DNA of 64,000 nucleotides. Source: Euclidia mi (Eukaryota > Arthropoda > Insecta > Lepidoptera > Erebidae). Shown piece after piece: positions 18,709-30,755 of the stretch (its first letter is position 1; each line of letters opens with the position of its first letter). Under the pieces are notes generated by a model. The model was not told where the DNA came from, searched no databases, and saw nothing but the letters and a program-made list of their open reading frames with translations. The DNA lies in assembly GCA_944739405.2 (NCBI GenBank), contig OX123182.2:21277326-21341325 (forward strand). The letters run 5' to 3'. The position numbers and the translations under genes were made by a program.

Positions 18709-19385
18709 GTGAGTTTTCTTTGTCTAAAAATCTTACAAGATATCGAAAATAATAATTTGTTGGAACTAAATATCCATTCAAAATCACGTAAATGCAAAGG
18801 TATGTAGCCGACTGTACATTGACAAGTTAAAGAGCTAGTAATAACTTCCGATTATGAATCTCGTTGAGACGCATGTCGTATCGTCACATGAGTAAATCGT
18901 TTCCGAGTGATTTTTGCTGACGACTGGCGGAATGACGGAAATTTACAACTCAAACTTCTATTTCTGCGAAACATTTTTTTTCAAGGAGTTGGCTTTTAAG
19001 TGTAACAGTTGTTGTTATTTTTTTTATTTAACCGTCTCTGCTCAATCCATTTAGAATTTCGACAAATTCCTTCTTCGACTAAGGTAAGTTTACTTTGTCT
19101 AAAAATCTCACAAGATATCTAGAAATAATAAGTTGGGACGATATAACCATTAATAGTCACGTAAATATATATTTCTTTAGATGACTGTACATTGAGTTGT
19201 AAGTTGAAGAGCTAGTAATAATTTCCGATTATGAATCTCGTTGAGACGCATCTCGTATCGTCTCTGAGTGATGTTTGCTGAGGACTGGTGGAATGACGGA
19301 AATAGATAGGTACATTACAACTCAAGCTTCCATTTCTGAAAAATCTATGGAAACCTTTTTCTTCAAGGAGTTGGGTTTTATGTGT
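18709..19385 (+). repeat. diverged tandem duplication, units of about 370 bp
   Basis: TTTGTCTAAAAATCT, ACAAGATATC, AGAGCTAGTAATAA and CCGATTATGAATCTCGTTGA recur in the same order from 18715 and from 19090. The units differ by many substitutions, so the duplication is old. The second unit borders the Helitron at 19411. Confidence 0.75.
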
Positions 19386-19410
19386 TACCTACGAGTAACT
19401 ATATACTAAA

Positions 19411-19617
19411 CTAGAGGACGCCAGCAGCTACGCCTGCATTATTTTTAAATTTACCCGTTTTGGCCGATCCCGTGGGAATTTCGGGAAATCCCTTCTTAGT
19501 GCACCCCAACGGTCCCCAAGGAACAAACATACCAAATTTCAGCTTCCTGCGCCCAATAGTTTCGGCTGTAGCGTGTCTGTCAGTCAGTCAGTGACGCAAG
19601 GATTTTATATATTAAGA
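19411..19617 (-). mobile_element. short non-autonomous Helitron (207 bp)
   Basis: The minus strand starts TCTTAATATATAAAATCC and ends GCGTCCTCTAG. The flanks are A (complement of 19618) before TC and T (complement of 19410) after CTAG, the Helitron insertion rule. The interior has no coding capacity. Confidence 0.75.
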
Positions 19618-19624
19618 TAACTTT

Positions 19625-19819
19625 TAAACTCTTATAAGTTATTTAACTGTTTCTGCCCGATCACGTGGCAATTTCAGGAAATCCCCTCTTATCGCACCGC
19701 ATGCAATGGTACCCACAGCAAATACATGCCAAATTGTAGCTTCTTGTACCCGGTAGATTTGGCCATATATTATGTTGTCTGTCAGTCAGATAATAACGCA
19801 GGCATTTTATATGTACAGA
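19625..19819 (-). mobile_element. Helitron fragment sharing the 5' end type
   Basis: Minus-strand start TCTGTACATATAAAATGCC, then a body similar to the neighbouring 207-bp Helitron (GCCAAATTGTAG versus ACCAAATTTCAG; CACGTGGCAATTTCAGGAAA versus CCGTGGGAATTTCGGGAAA). The 3' CTAG end is lost. The tandem duplication at 19709-21506 begins inside it. Confidence 0.6.
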
Positions 19820-21506
19820 TATTAATGAGATGTGATGATTATTCTCTTTCTCATATATCTATCTCTCTCAGCTTTATACTCATTAAATTCTTGGCCCTTT
19901 GCATCGGTGAGCACGTTACGTCACTTTCAACTGGCACGCATAACTATTATCTCTTACGACGCTTTAATTTTTAGGCTTACCCTGTTTACCGAGACCCAAT
20001 GGTGGCCGCATGGTAGGACATTTCATTCCTACGTTCATCTTCGTTGCATCCAAGACTTTTGAATTGGAGCTCAACGTCCACTCTCTAGTCTAACCAGATG
20101 TAATTTAATATTTAACTTTCCACTGAGCGTATGCTGTCAGACTATCGCACCATAAAAGGGCAGCGATATTCCATAGCTTAGGGTTATTATATTCAAAGGT
20201 GCCTACTGACTCTCTACATCGACTGTCAAAGATCCCCATGACACCAGGAACTGACGGCTTTATGTCAGGTCAGGTCATGTGAGTTTATTTAATAGAATTT
20301 GAACTTGTATTGCGATAAAGAAACATTATGTTACGACAAATCTCATCAAAATCCTTCTTCTTGTTTTTGTGTGAGTGTGTGGCCAACTCTGGTGTCGGAG
20401 TTTTCAGACTGCCTAAAGGCCGCCGACATGGCCTAGCGATCAAAATTGTAATTTGATTAATTTTATTACCAATGAGGTTGTTCAAAACAAGAAGGTCAAA
20501 CAGTCCAGTTCTAATTTTAAGATCCCTATGTTCACTTAAATTCTTTTCCATGAACAGATTTGCCCGTACAACACAGATAAACTTTAATAAAAACGCTCCA
20601 CCTAAGTAAGTACCCACAGCAAATACATGCCAAATTGTAGCTTCTTGTACCCGGTAGATTTGGCCATGTGTTGTCTGTCAGTCAGATAATAACGCAGGCA
20701 TTTTATATGTACAGATATTAATGAGATGTGATGATTATTCTCTTTCTCATATATCTATCTCTCTCAGCTTTATACTCATTAAATTCTTGGCCCTTTGCAT
20801 CGGTGAGCACGTTACGTCACTTTCAACTGGCACGCATAACTATTATCTCTTACGACGCTTTAATTTTTAGGCTTACCCTGTTTACCGAGACCCAATGGTG
20901 GCCGCATGGTAGGACATTTCATTCCTACGTTCATCTTCGTTGCATCCAAGACTTTTGAATTGGAGCTCAACGTCCACTCTCTAGTCAAACCAGATGTAAT
21001 TTAATATTTAACTTTCCACTGAGCGTATGCTGTCAGACTATCGCACCATAAAAGGGCAGCGATATTCCATAGCTTAGGGTTATTATATTTAAAGGTGCCT
21101 ACTGACTCTCTACATCGACTGTCAAAGATCCCCATGACACCAGGAACTGACGGCTTTATGTCAGGTCAGGTCATGTGAGTTTATTTAATAGAATTTGAAC
21201 TTGTATTGCGATAAAGAAACATTATGTTACGACAAATCTCATCAAAATCCTTCTTCTTGTTTTTGTGTGAGTGTGTGGCCAACTCTGGTGTCGGAGTTTT
21301 CAGACTGCCTAAAGGCCGCCGACATGGCCTAGCGATCAAAATTGTAATTTGATTAATTTTATTACCAATGAGGTTGTTCAAAACAAGAAGGTCAAACAGT
21401 CCAGTTCTAATTTTAAGATCCCTATGTTCACTTAAATTCTTTTCCATGAACAGATTTGCCCGTACAACACAGATAAACTTTAATAAAAACGCTCCACCTA
21501 AGTAAG
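19709..21506 (+). repeat. recent direct tandem duplication, about 0.9-kb units
   Basis: Unit 1 (19709-20609) and unit 2 (20610-21506) are nearly identical. I see only a short indel near 19770/20668 and a few single-base changes, such as CTAGTCTAACC versus CTAGTCAAACC. Both units start GTACCCACAGC and end CACCTAAGTAAG. The unit contains no recognised gene; small ORFs in it are simply repeated. A collapsed or duplicated assembly is an alternative. Confidence 0.92.
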
Positions 21507-22880
21507 TCGAACGAACGCGATCGAATTCAATTCGAAGTCAACAAGAGTGAATTTAGAATTGGGCCGTTCATATATAAAGTTCTTGGAGTCCTTACGATCC
21601 TTTGAAAGGAACGGGGCCTTTGACGTGCCTCAAAGGAAATACCAAGAAGTACGAGCCATTCCGGAGAATGCTTCTGTTGTTTGATACGCACTCGAGGTGT
21701 GGGCAAATTTGCGTAAATTATAGTGATCTAACCAGAAATTTCTTGGAGTAAAGTATTTTTTGACGATTATCGTTTTGGGTTTGAGGGTCAAGTGCTTACA
21801 CGTTCCGCAGCGGTGCTTAGTTTTAATTTAACTAGAAAATATGAGAAATTCTATGTGGCCAGACTTAATGATGAAATTTTTTCATTTTGTTTATGGATAA
21901 GCGAAGGCTTCATGCTTTGAAGTCTTTTTTGATGAGCTGTAATAGATTTTTGCCGTTTATTGTCGTTTCACCTTTATAATGAGTCCAGTAGCCACTGACA
22001 TTTAGAATGCTCCTATGCAAACTAATGTTTTTTGAGCTGTCGAGCGTTTTGCTTCCGCTCCCCATATATACATCGGCTAAGGATATTTTGATGGCCAGTC
22101 AGACCAATTTAGGTATTGATAAATATAGAAAGGTTCAATATATTAATATTTTGTATCAAATATTCAGATTCCAGTTCTTGAAACTTCAAAATACGGTCAC
22201 ATTAAAATCAGTCATTTGTGCGAGGCCGGGATCCTCTGTTAAATTATGATCGACCATTTTCATCCATCTGGGTGATTAAGCAATATATTGATGGTTTGGT
22301 CAGGGGAGTTGTTCAAATAGTGTGGCTGTATATTTGGACTTTATATTTGTTTATTTTCGTCTGGTAGTATGAGCCTACTTTTTTACTTACTTTAACATTG
22401 TCATCTGGCTTATAAACTTTTTTACTGTTTGCTATTATTCTTATTCATTCTTTATATTTTAGGCAGCAACGCGAAGTATTTGTGTACTTGTGTGAGTGCG
22501 AAAAGTATTTTTGTGTCATGCTACCATAAATTGTAAATAAGAGTACCAATTTTGCAGTTTCAAATGCCATGTCTTCTAGATTGTTCTAATAGCCATACTA
22601 TCGTTTAAACATATTTTTTACGTCTATATGTGTTATACTTTGTGACGTAAATAGTGGACATTCCAAAGCGAAGGCCTTCGATGGCAATCGAGACTGCGGA
22701 AGCATTATGATGATGTTGGCTTTGTGACCGCAATAGAATAGGATATAGTTTATTACACAAAAGAGACAGCTGCAGGCTGTAATAAAGGATACATAACCAT
22801 ATAGTTATTAAAGCAGAACAATTACTTAGTTATAAAATACAAAACAATAATCTAAAAATTAAAATTCTACAAAAACGTAA
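21507..22880. other. no recognised feature
   Basis: No motif-bearing ORF, RNA gene or element boundary was found. An 80-codon ORF at 22007-22249 (+) has no recognisable domain. Confidence 0.4.
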
Positions 22881-23146
22881 ATTTTTTTTTTTATAGACAA
22901 ATGCCTGTATCCCCGAAGGGGTAGGCAGAGGTGTAATACTACACCCACATTTCGCCATGTTTTTTTATTAGGTCCCACGTAATAAGGGGCGAGCCTATTG
23001 CCGTACCGGGCACATTACCAGACTCCGAGCTGCTACTGAGAATTTCCTAACGGAAAAACCCAATATCACTTTGCCAGACCCGGGAATCGAACCCGAGACC
23101 TCCCAATCCCACGTGCACATTTATGCCGCGAGACCAACGAGGCAAA
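22881..23146 (-). mobile_element. tRNA-derived SINE, full length
   Basis: Minus-strand head TTTGCCTCGTTGGTCTCGCG (A-box region) with B box GGTTCGATTCCC, then GGCAATAGGCTCGCCCC, TGCCTACCCCTTCGGGGA and an A-rich tail (a run of T at 22881-22892 on plus). It shares its body with the SINE at 17177 but has a different tRNA-like head. A closely related copy is at 25817. Confidence 0.82.
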
Positions 23147-24690
23147 GGTAGCATTTTGGTGAGAAGTCGTTGTATCGTCGGTAACAATCTCTCTCATTTT
23201 GTTTCTAATCAGGTCTACGTTCTCACTTATTTTCCCAAATTTTTCCTCTTACTTTTCACCTATTGTTCGCAAGAACCTTGATATTGATTATGGTGCCATT
23301 CAAAACCGTAACAAAAAAGAATTTGTAAAGGTCTATCTAAAATACAATAATGATACTTACAAGTAAAATGATACGGTCCCATTGTTTGAAATTTTATACA
23401 CCCACACATAACAAAGACATTTTTCGAAATTCTATATAAGCAGTAATACTTAGCAACCGACAACGCTAGGCTTCAGGGCAAGTGAGTTACACTTTGATTA
23501 AAATGAAGACTTTACTGTTCAATGTGAGTTAAAAAATAAATCGTTTCTTTTTTATCAATTAATGTAAGTTTTATTACTTTGGTTTAAGTTGCCTTTTTAG
23601 TGGTTAAGAAAATAGATTTCTCATAGGTTTATGTACCTATTAACTTCGTTTACTCTGAAGAGGGGTATAGGTGTGTGTGACACCTTACGAATAAGGTTCC
23701 ACATACACCTATGTAACATTAGAGTCGTTTTGCTCTCAGCGGATTTGTGACATTTTCTTTGAATTAGTAAGATAAATAAATAATAATTATACGAAGAAAG
23801 TAGTGCGTGGTACAGCAAAAAAGGGATCTTGGGGACTTGCTGTCTTCCTAAGTGAAGAGAAAAAAAGAAGATAGCCCATTGTCATTTTCCAGTACTACCA
23901 GAATTCGTGCTGTAGAATTGAAGATTGTATGAAAAGGAAATCTCACAATGTTACAATCGCACCTGGGCTACAATTAAATATAATTAACACCAATAAACTG
24001 CAAACTTTAAAACGTCTAACTAGGCAGAGAAAACATAAACGGTTCATCTATAAATTAAATAATATACGTAAGTATTTCACCGCAAAGCTACTTAACAAAT
24101 AGGAAAGGATCCACATATTTTACCAAACATCGGAAGCTATTGAAAATTCTTTGCGATCCACCTGCATCCAAAGACTTATAGTACGGGAAAGCAATAAATC
24201 TAAATATTTTATTTATGCTCTCACTAAAACGAATATCTTCCGTCGAGAAAAATATATCCATAGTTTTCAGTTATTTATATATCGAACTAAATTTTGGATG
24301 CCAAATCTGTCCAGTATATATGAAGCTGTCAAATTTTTATATGCTGGCAATCCATCATCTGGTACACCATCATGTTCGGAACTATAGTACTGCCAGGTAT
24401 AATAATAGGTGGCTTACACATGAAGCATAATTAGATTAGCTTGCATATATTATAAGAGCAACGCCGATCATCAAAATTGATCATTGCTATCGTGAGTTCT
24501 GTACCAGTTTCAGTTATCCATAATCTATATACACGCTTTTGCATAACATTAACTAAGCGAATGCTAATGTGGCTAAGCTTCAAATAATTTTGCATGTACA
24601 CTTTTTATAGCTAAGACTCACATATTTTAAAAATGTTCTGGTTCCTAGTAAAATCCTTAATTCAAACTTAATCTAATGGAAGGAAAGAGG
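23147..24690. other. no recognised feature
   Basis: AT-rich, with only short ORFs lacking motifs. GTGTGTGACACCTTACGAATAAGGT near 23670 shows weak internal symmetry but no clear element. Confidence 0.4.
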
Positions 24691-24845
24691 AACCCACCAG
24701 GCACCCTCGGTTTGACCACCCCAACTATTGCAATAGAAAAAGGTTGACAATACCGAACTCCTCTAAAAGGATAAGGGATATAGGAATGTTATGGGTTCCA
24801 GGAATATACTTGACTTGCAGTATCCCGTTGTATGCGCCGACTATT

Positions 24846-24888
24846 CCTCGACACGTGTTTCGCCTCTGCACGAGGCATCCTCAGGAGC
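24846..24888 (-). ncRNA. hammerhead-ribozyme-like motif (A)
   Basis: Read on the minus strand: helix I strand CTC, core CTGAGGA, one extra base, stem II GCCTC-GTGCA-GAGGC, core GAAAC, a tiny helix III ACACGTGT, cleavage triplet GTC, helix I strand GAG. The order is that of a type I hammerhead. Penelope-like retroelements are known to carry minimal type I hammerheads in their terminal repeats, and the surrounding sequence (about 24690-24960) looks like an interspersed repeat. The extra base between core and stem II is unusual. Confidence 0.6.
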
Positions 24889-25439
24889 GATGGGCAACGA
24901 CTGACTGGGCTCAATCTTTGAGCCGATATAATGAAAACTACTTCAATGCCTGTCTAAAGGCAATCGCATCTTAACGATTCTCTTCAATCTCTGGAGCACC
25001 AAAAAGGTGTGGACATCGGCTGTTGTAATTGGCTTGTAAAAGAACGTAAGTGGTAGATCCGTTGAAACCAATTACTTCTTTCAGTCGCCTAACATAGATC
25101 ATGATTCTTGCGGTACTTGTAATATGGGTGGTTTTTCTTTGATAGTTTTGTTTTTGTAGCAGTGATTTCTTGGCATCAGCGACTGTGGCACGTCGAGCAA
25201 GTTTGAGATAACGTCCCTGAGAGTGTTATCAGCCAATCAAAGGCGACGTGTTAAGGAGACCGCGAAAATGTTCCCTGTTTGTGTGTTAAACTTTTTCTTG
25301 TAACTTCTTTTTTTCTTTTTACCGTTCGGATTTATAGGCTGGCTGACTGGCTGATGTTTAATGTTTATTCTAAGGCCAGTGTTTATTCTAGGGCTACGTG
25401 ACTGGGTATGTCGGAGCAGATTGTTATGTAAGTGTTTAT

Positions 25440-25748
25440 TGGTTACGTGCGTTTTCTCGCGGGAAGAGAGGCGTGTCGGTGTTGCGTTGCCGTCCTCCCT
25501 ATCCTCTGCGACCGCTGGGTGTTTTGGCGGCGGCGCCCAACACCTTCATCCGCCGCCAAGGGGGTCAATACCCGTCGGGGGGTACCGAGGAATGCTTCGT
25601 GATACCCGACCCTGCGACACACGGATGAGGAACACGGGTTGGTTTTTAGACAGTAAGAGTCTGACAGTCCCCTTCGCCCTTCCCCCAGGGCGGAGGGACT
25701 CCATGAGGACTTTCCAACCCGACACCAAAAAAAAACAACAAACAAAAA
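25440..25748 (+). mobile_element. 3' end of a poly(A)-tailed LINE
   Basis: A GC-rich segment (TCGGTGTTGCGTTGCCGTCC, CTGCGACCGCTGGGTGTTTT, GACTCCATGAGGACTTTCC) ends in CACCAAAAAAAAACAACAAA. An inverted relative lies at 51365-51965 and also ends in an A-run. The A-rich tail and variable 5' ends indicate a non-LTR retrotransposon 3' region; no coding sequence is preserved, so the clade is unknown. Confidence 0.65.
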
Positions 25749-25776
25749 GTTGAGTTTTTACCGTACTGAACAAAAA

Positions 25777-26495
25777 AATTGGCCAAGTGCGAGTCGGACT
25801 CGCGCACGTAGGGTTCATATTTCACCCACATTTTGCCACGGATTTTTAGGTCCCACTTAATAGGGGGCGAGCCTATTGCCGCACCGGGCACATTACCAGA
25901 ATCCGTGCTGCTACTGAGAATTTCCTAACGGAAAAACCCAATAACACTTTGCCCGACCCGGGAATCGAAACCGAGAGCGGGCAATGGGGAATCCCACGCG
26001 CACATTTATGCCGCGAAACCAACGAGGCAGACGTTTGTTGTAAGTATACTTAAATATTTTTTAAGTTACTATCAGTTTAATACGATCGAGAAAAAATGCT
26101 TAAAAATTACGTTTGTTGTATAGGAGGGAAAGGGAAAGGAGGCCTTTCATATTTACTTTATTTTTATTTAATTTATTTTATTTTGAAAGGTAATATACAA
26201 CTACATATTCTGTGAAAATTTTAAGCGTATTTGACTTGTACCGTTAGTAATGTACCGTTAGTAATACGAAAAAAAAGACACGTTTATTGTATGGGACTCC
26301 CCCCTTAATATTTTCATTTTTTTTTTAATGTTTAGCATTTGTTGTTATAGCGGCAACGGAAATACATAATTTGTGAAAATTTCAGTTTTCTAGCTATCAC
26401 GGCTTATGAGATACAGGCTGGTGACAGACAGACAGACAGCGGAGGCTTAGTAATAGGGTCCCGTTTTTTACCTTTTAGGTACGGAACCCTAAAAA
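25777..26495 (+). mobile_element. GTGCGAGTCGGACTCGC-family repeat, full length, with SINE insertion
   Basis: It runs from ATTGGCCAAGTGCGAGTCGG to TACGGAACCCTAAAAA. AGGGTTC near the start and GGAACCCT at the end form an inverted pair. It has the same GTTTGTTGTA and GACAGACAGACAG blocks as the copy at 14361. A SINE (25817-26030) lies inside, with loss of about 28 bp relative to the other copy. Confidence 0.7.
25817..26030 (-). mobile_element. tRNA-derived SINE nested in the repeat
   Basis: Minus-strand head CTGCCTCGTTGGTTTCGCGG with B-box-like GGTTTCGATTCCC, then GGCAATAGGCTCGCCCCC and ATGTGGGTGAAAT. It matches the head and middle of the SINE at 22881 but lacks the CCCTTCGGGGA tail part. No clear target-site duplication, so the right part may have been deleted on or after insertion. 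Confidence 0.72.
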
Positions 26496-29299
26496 GGGGG
26501 GGCACTAAGAAGGTTTTTTTCAATATTGCCACGGGATGAGAGAAAAACGGTTAAAGTAAAATGAAATGTACGAGCGTAACTGCGGGCATCGTCTAGTCAG
26601 CTTCTAAAACCAGATTATCAAGGCTACCATTTCATCTAGCTCAGTCTAATCTTATAATATAATCTAGCCAAAAATCTTCGTATATTCTTAAGTTTTTGTC
26701 ATATTGCCGCAGTGTCGCTCATCAGTCATTGTCATGTCCATATCTTAAAGCTTATTTACGCGCGTATTCCGAAGTTTATCGAAGCCTTTATTAAAATTTT
26801 AATATCGATCGAGCATAAATTACTGGAATAAAAAGTGGTACGTTGAATGTGTCATGTGATAAAGTGCCAACAAAGTTGGATGGGTTATCTTGCTTGATAT
26901 AAAAGAATTGGAAATATCCAATGTAAAAATGTATAAAAGATTCCTCGCAACGCATTTTGATGCTCCCACACCAAGAATCTTCATAAAATTGTAATTCCAC
27001 CTGAAAACTATTAAGCATCACGCATTCTTATATGTGATCCTTCTGTATGCATGTGGCACTGAACTCATTTTAAGGTTATTGTATACTTATGTGCTTGCAT
27101 TGTCTGTATCTTAATGACTTCACTGCACAGATACTGTAGTCTATCTAATCTACACTGCGCTGGGTATAGTGAGTTCAATCCCACACGGGAAAAAGTTTTT
27201 ACGTGATTAAAATATTATTTTCTATAACAAATCTTTGTGCCCGTTGCTTTTATGTTTATATAATCTGCCACTCCCACATTACAAGATTTACACCTGATTC
27301 GGCGAAGTCCTTCATAATGAGGCTAAAGTTCTACAAATCCACACATGTTTTACAATCACGCCGTACATCTGTATCGAGAACTTCGTACTTTCAACCTTGT
27401 ATTGTCACGTGAAGATATATCGTCGAAGTCTTATAAGAGGCAGAATAAATCAGTGCCTTTGCAAAGAGTAATACAGAAGTACAAAGTAATCATCAAGAAC
27501 TTTGTCTAAGCCAACATTAAGATAAGGGTAAATTAGCGAGCATTAGCATTGAGATTATCGTCGGGCACAGTGGCTCCCTCTATCATCGCAGGCTGGAAGC
27601 AATAAAAACAAAGTCTTTCCCACTTACACGTTTATATCCACGAATTACCACCCAATAACAATTGCTACGGCCAACCGCACAGTTTTCGTTTTGCGTTTGG
27701 TGTAAGATGTACGATGTGCCATTTTAATCTCGTGGCATTTGTTTTACATGCTTCATAAGGCTTTTGTCGAATACAGTTTTACTTGAATGGTTTCAATTTT
27801 AGAACCTATTAACCCCTGAGTTATCTAAGTGTAAGTAAGTGTGTGTATGTTGACTTTTTCCGTCAGAGAGATTCGTAGCATCAACCTTTCTAGCTTTCTG
27901 AGAGGTATAAAGTCGATGGGTTCATTTTACCGTCATGTTCGACGTTTCAGTTCCGTAAGAAATGACTGGCATATAACGCTGATCAAATACCTTAGTCTTC
28001 AGGCATTATGGCAAAGAATGAAAATATGGCACATTTAATTGTTAAAATTAATTCGGGCCCAACCGCTTTAATCTTTAAATCCTTGTCAGAAGATAATTAT
28101 AAAGTGAAGAACTGTCACATACCAACATTGTACTAAATTTCAGTATACTTTAGGACAATAAATAATGGATTTGTGTTATAGACAATTTATTGACGCCTTT
28201 AAAACATTATGCCTAATGAGTTTCACAGTTCGTTATCATTATGCTTTACTTCCAGTCATACCTTAAACATAATATGATTAACATAGCAAAATAATACCAA
28301 AACAAGCAAACAAAAATGAAACATATTTAGCTGTGTTAATAAAATGAAGAAATCTACACTTTCTTAACCGGTTTCGATTTTTCTTTTTTAGTTAGAAAAT
28401 ATTTCAGTTCCGTTTGGATTCATCCAAGTTTGAGGTATTAAAACTCTTCAAGAAGGTATTACATTTCTTCAAACCGCTTGAATTTTTTTAGATGAAATTG
28501 TTATTTACCTGTATCATCCCCGCTACCTCTTATGCTTAACACCTCACAAAGAACATGACAGTTAACGCCTCCGCCGTCTCGTTAGCGGTGGTAATGCGAT
28601 TTTAACTTTCACCCGCTCCCGCCAATGATAAGGCCCAATTGGTTCTATTAGCCGAGTTTGTGGCCGTAATTGTTCTACACTTACTATAGATGTTCGGACA
28701 CCAGATTACTTTTATCGGGGATAACAGTTTTTCGTATATTTCGCCTGATTTTCTTTGAGATTAAATATTTTACATGGCGAATTGTTTTTCTGTTTCTTGG
28801 AAATTATTTTTGCTTTTATCCTAAACTGTAACAACGTTTTGATTATATTATAAAAATACCTGTTTTCTATAAACGCAGGTGCACAATTTACAAAAGCTTT
28901 TTAATATTGTACTTACTGTTTAATATTCCCTAAAGAATTATTTAACAAGCTAGCCAGCAGGTTACGGTTTTGATTTAAAACTCAAAATTGGTCTAATTGA
29001 ACATTGCATTTGCTATTACTCGTATAGAAGGGACCTCCTTTTTTGTACTTACAGATATACGACAAAAATTTACAATGTATAATAGTATTATATTTGTGTA
29101 GGCTACATAACATTGTGTAAGGTCTACAAATATGTATTTTACAAGGTTTACGAGCGTGTAAATAAAAAGGACCGCCTGCTGACGCAGCTGTCATGTTTAT
29201 CTTAAGATTTTTATGTTCTCATAAAAGGGGTTGCTGTAAAAATAATATAAATCTTAAGGATTAATTCTATAAGAATTAATTTCTATATTTTATATAGGA
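26496..29299. other. no recognised gene; one possible SINE scrap
   Basis: GAGTTCAATCCCACACGGGA followed by TTTTTACGTGATT at about 27170-27210 (+) resembles the B-box region of the SINE at 30562. Otherwise only short motif-less ORFs in AT-rich sequence. Nothing else could be supported. Confidence 0.35.
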
Positions 29300-30005
29300 C
29301 TAGCTTTTGCACGCCGCTTCGCGCGCGTTAAATTCGGGGTATCACAAATCTACTTTCAGTCGCAAGTTGTGTGAAGACACTCCTGATTATTCTATACACT
29401 TCAGAAACTCTATAAGTTACAAAGTAACTCGGTCAGTATCCATGACATTATATCTATCGTAATCTACCGAAAGGTACATAATAACATCACCTTGCATACA
29501 GGCAAATGTCAAAGCCATGTTCTAATACATGTTCAATATATCTCTATAAACATTTTCGCATTTTTAATATTAGTAGGGAAAATCGTTTCAGCCGTTTAAG
29601 CTTATTATATAATTATTAGTTTATATATGCGAACAATTTAATCAACGTGCACAATATAACATTATGTATGACGTGACAGTACTGACAGATATGCGATAGC
29701 ACATGCGCAGCACTCAATTATTAGCGCATACGTTCTTACTTCCAAGAAGTTTTGTGCCGTACAAACTTCTACCCTCACTACAATCCCTCCTAGTCAAATT
29801 TTAAGCAACTTATGGTAGCCAATGTCCGTCTCCAAGGTCCAATATATCTCTATATCAAAATTGCAACAACATTGTTTCAGCCGTTTTAACGTGAAAACGG
29901 AACATACATACATACATGCACACATACATACATACACACATACATACGTACACACATACATACATACACACATACACACTTTCGAATTTATAATATTAGT
30001 AGGGA
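29300..30005 (-). mobile_element. non-autonomous Helitron (706 bp)
   Basis: The minus strand starts TCCCTACTAATATTATAAAT and ends GCGGCGTGCAAAAGCTAG after a GCGCGCGAAGCGGC hairpin. Host A and T flank it (complements of 30006 and 29299). A second TCCCTACTAATATTAA-type start at 29579-29564 suggests two Helitron copies in tandem, the inner one lacking its flank. A (CATA)n microsatellite fills 29905-29975. Confidence 0.75.
29905..29975. repeat. CATA/CACA microsatellite
   Basis: About 17 imperfect ACATACAT/ACACATAC units inside the Helitron 5' region. Confidence 0.9.
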
Positions 30006-30238
30006 TAATATAAATAACTTAACCTAACACAATTTAACGGCGGAAATATTGGATATTGTTCTATAATAACAAAATCTTCGAATAATTTATTATAAACCGC
30101 TTAAATTTATAAGAAATAATCTGAACGCCTTCAAACTTTTTAGGATCCAACATCGTGAAAGTAGATTCTTCGCATTCCAACATTTCGGCTCGTAATTAAA
30201 GATATTTGAAGCTTATTACAAATGGAAAATGGCGAAAA

Positions 30239-30300
30239 TTAAGAGTTGCAAAGGTCAGACGGCAGTCGCTCTATGGAAATGCAAATATTCTATTAAATAA
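30239..30300 (+). mobile_element. RTE-like 3' tail fragment
   Basis: GTTGCAAAGGTCAGACGGCA and GTCGCTCTATGG match the RTE tail at 1860. Confidence 0.5.
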
Positions 30301-30419
30301 AGTTATACTAGAAACTGGACTTCAGGTTCCAAAGCGAAAGTTTTAGATAGGTAATGCTTGAATTACGATAACTTACATAAAGTACATTGGTCTACAGAAT
30401 ATGTCGCCCACAGAATATG

Positions 30420-30545
30420 TTGGTTTGACAGCAATCACTCTATGGGCAACAAATTCTGTTAAATCTTTTTAGACTAATAAGCACAACCTGGGCTCTGAGC
30501 TGGCAGTCTTGGATGCAACAGGAATAACGCTAGAAGAGATTAGAA
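30420..30545 (+). mobile_element. RTE-like 3' tail fragment
   Basis: GCAATCACTCTATGGGCAA, GACTAATAAGC and GGAATAACGCTAGAAGAGAT follow the order of the RTE tails seen elsewhere in the window. Degenerate, no coding part. Confidence 0.5.
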
Positions 30546-30561
30546 ATCGTAGAATTGCACG

Positions 30562-30755
30562 GTTGGTTGGCGTGATGGTTTAAGCGGCCGCTTGACACTG
30601 CGCCGAGTGTTGTGGGTTCGATCCCCACACGAAACAACACTTTATGTGATTCATAAATTGTTGTTTCGAGTCTAGGTGTTCATTGTGTCCGTTACTTGTA
30701 TATTTTTATAGTTCCCCGCGACGCAGGATTTAGTCCTAGTGAGTTAAAAAATAAG
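30562..30755 (+). mobile_element. tRNA-derived SINE (second family)
   Basis: Head TTGGCGTGATGGTTTAAGCG (A-box region) and B box GGTTCGATCCC (30615-30625), then ACAACACTTTATGTGATTC, TTGTTGTTTCGAGTCTAGGT and an A-rich end GTTAAAAAATAAG. Relatives: 6300 (fragment), 52543 (minus). Target-site duplications are not evident. Confidence 0.75.

Noticed and set aside
20285..21447. Repeated ORFs of 76, 88 and 110 codons
   Set aside because: They recur only because the 0.9-kb unit is duplicated; no domain is recognisable.
25361..25891. Several ORFs of 76-130 codons in a GC-rich stretch
   Set aside because: All frames are open through high GC content in a LINE 3' end; no protein motif.
29905..29975. CRISPR-like array
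   Set aside because: Simple CATA microsatellite; no spacer structure.
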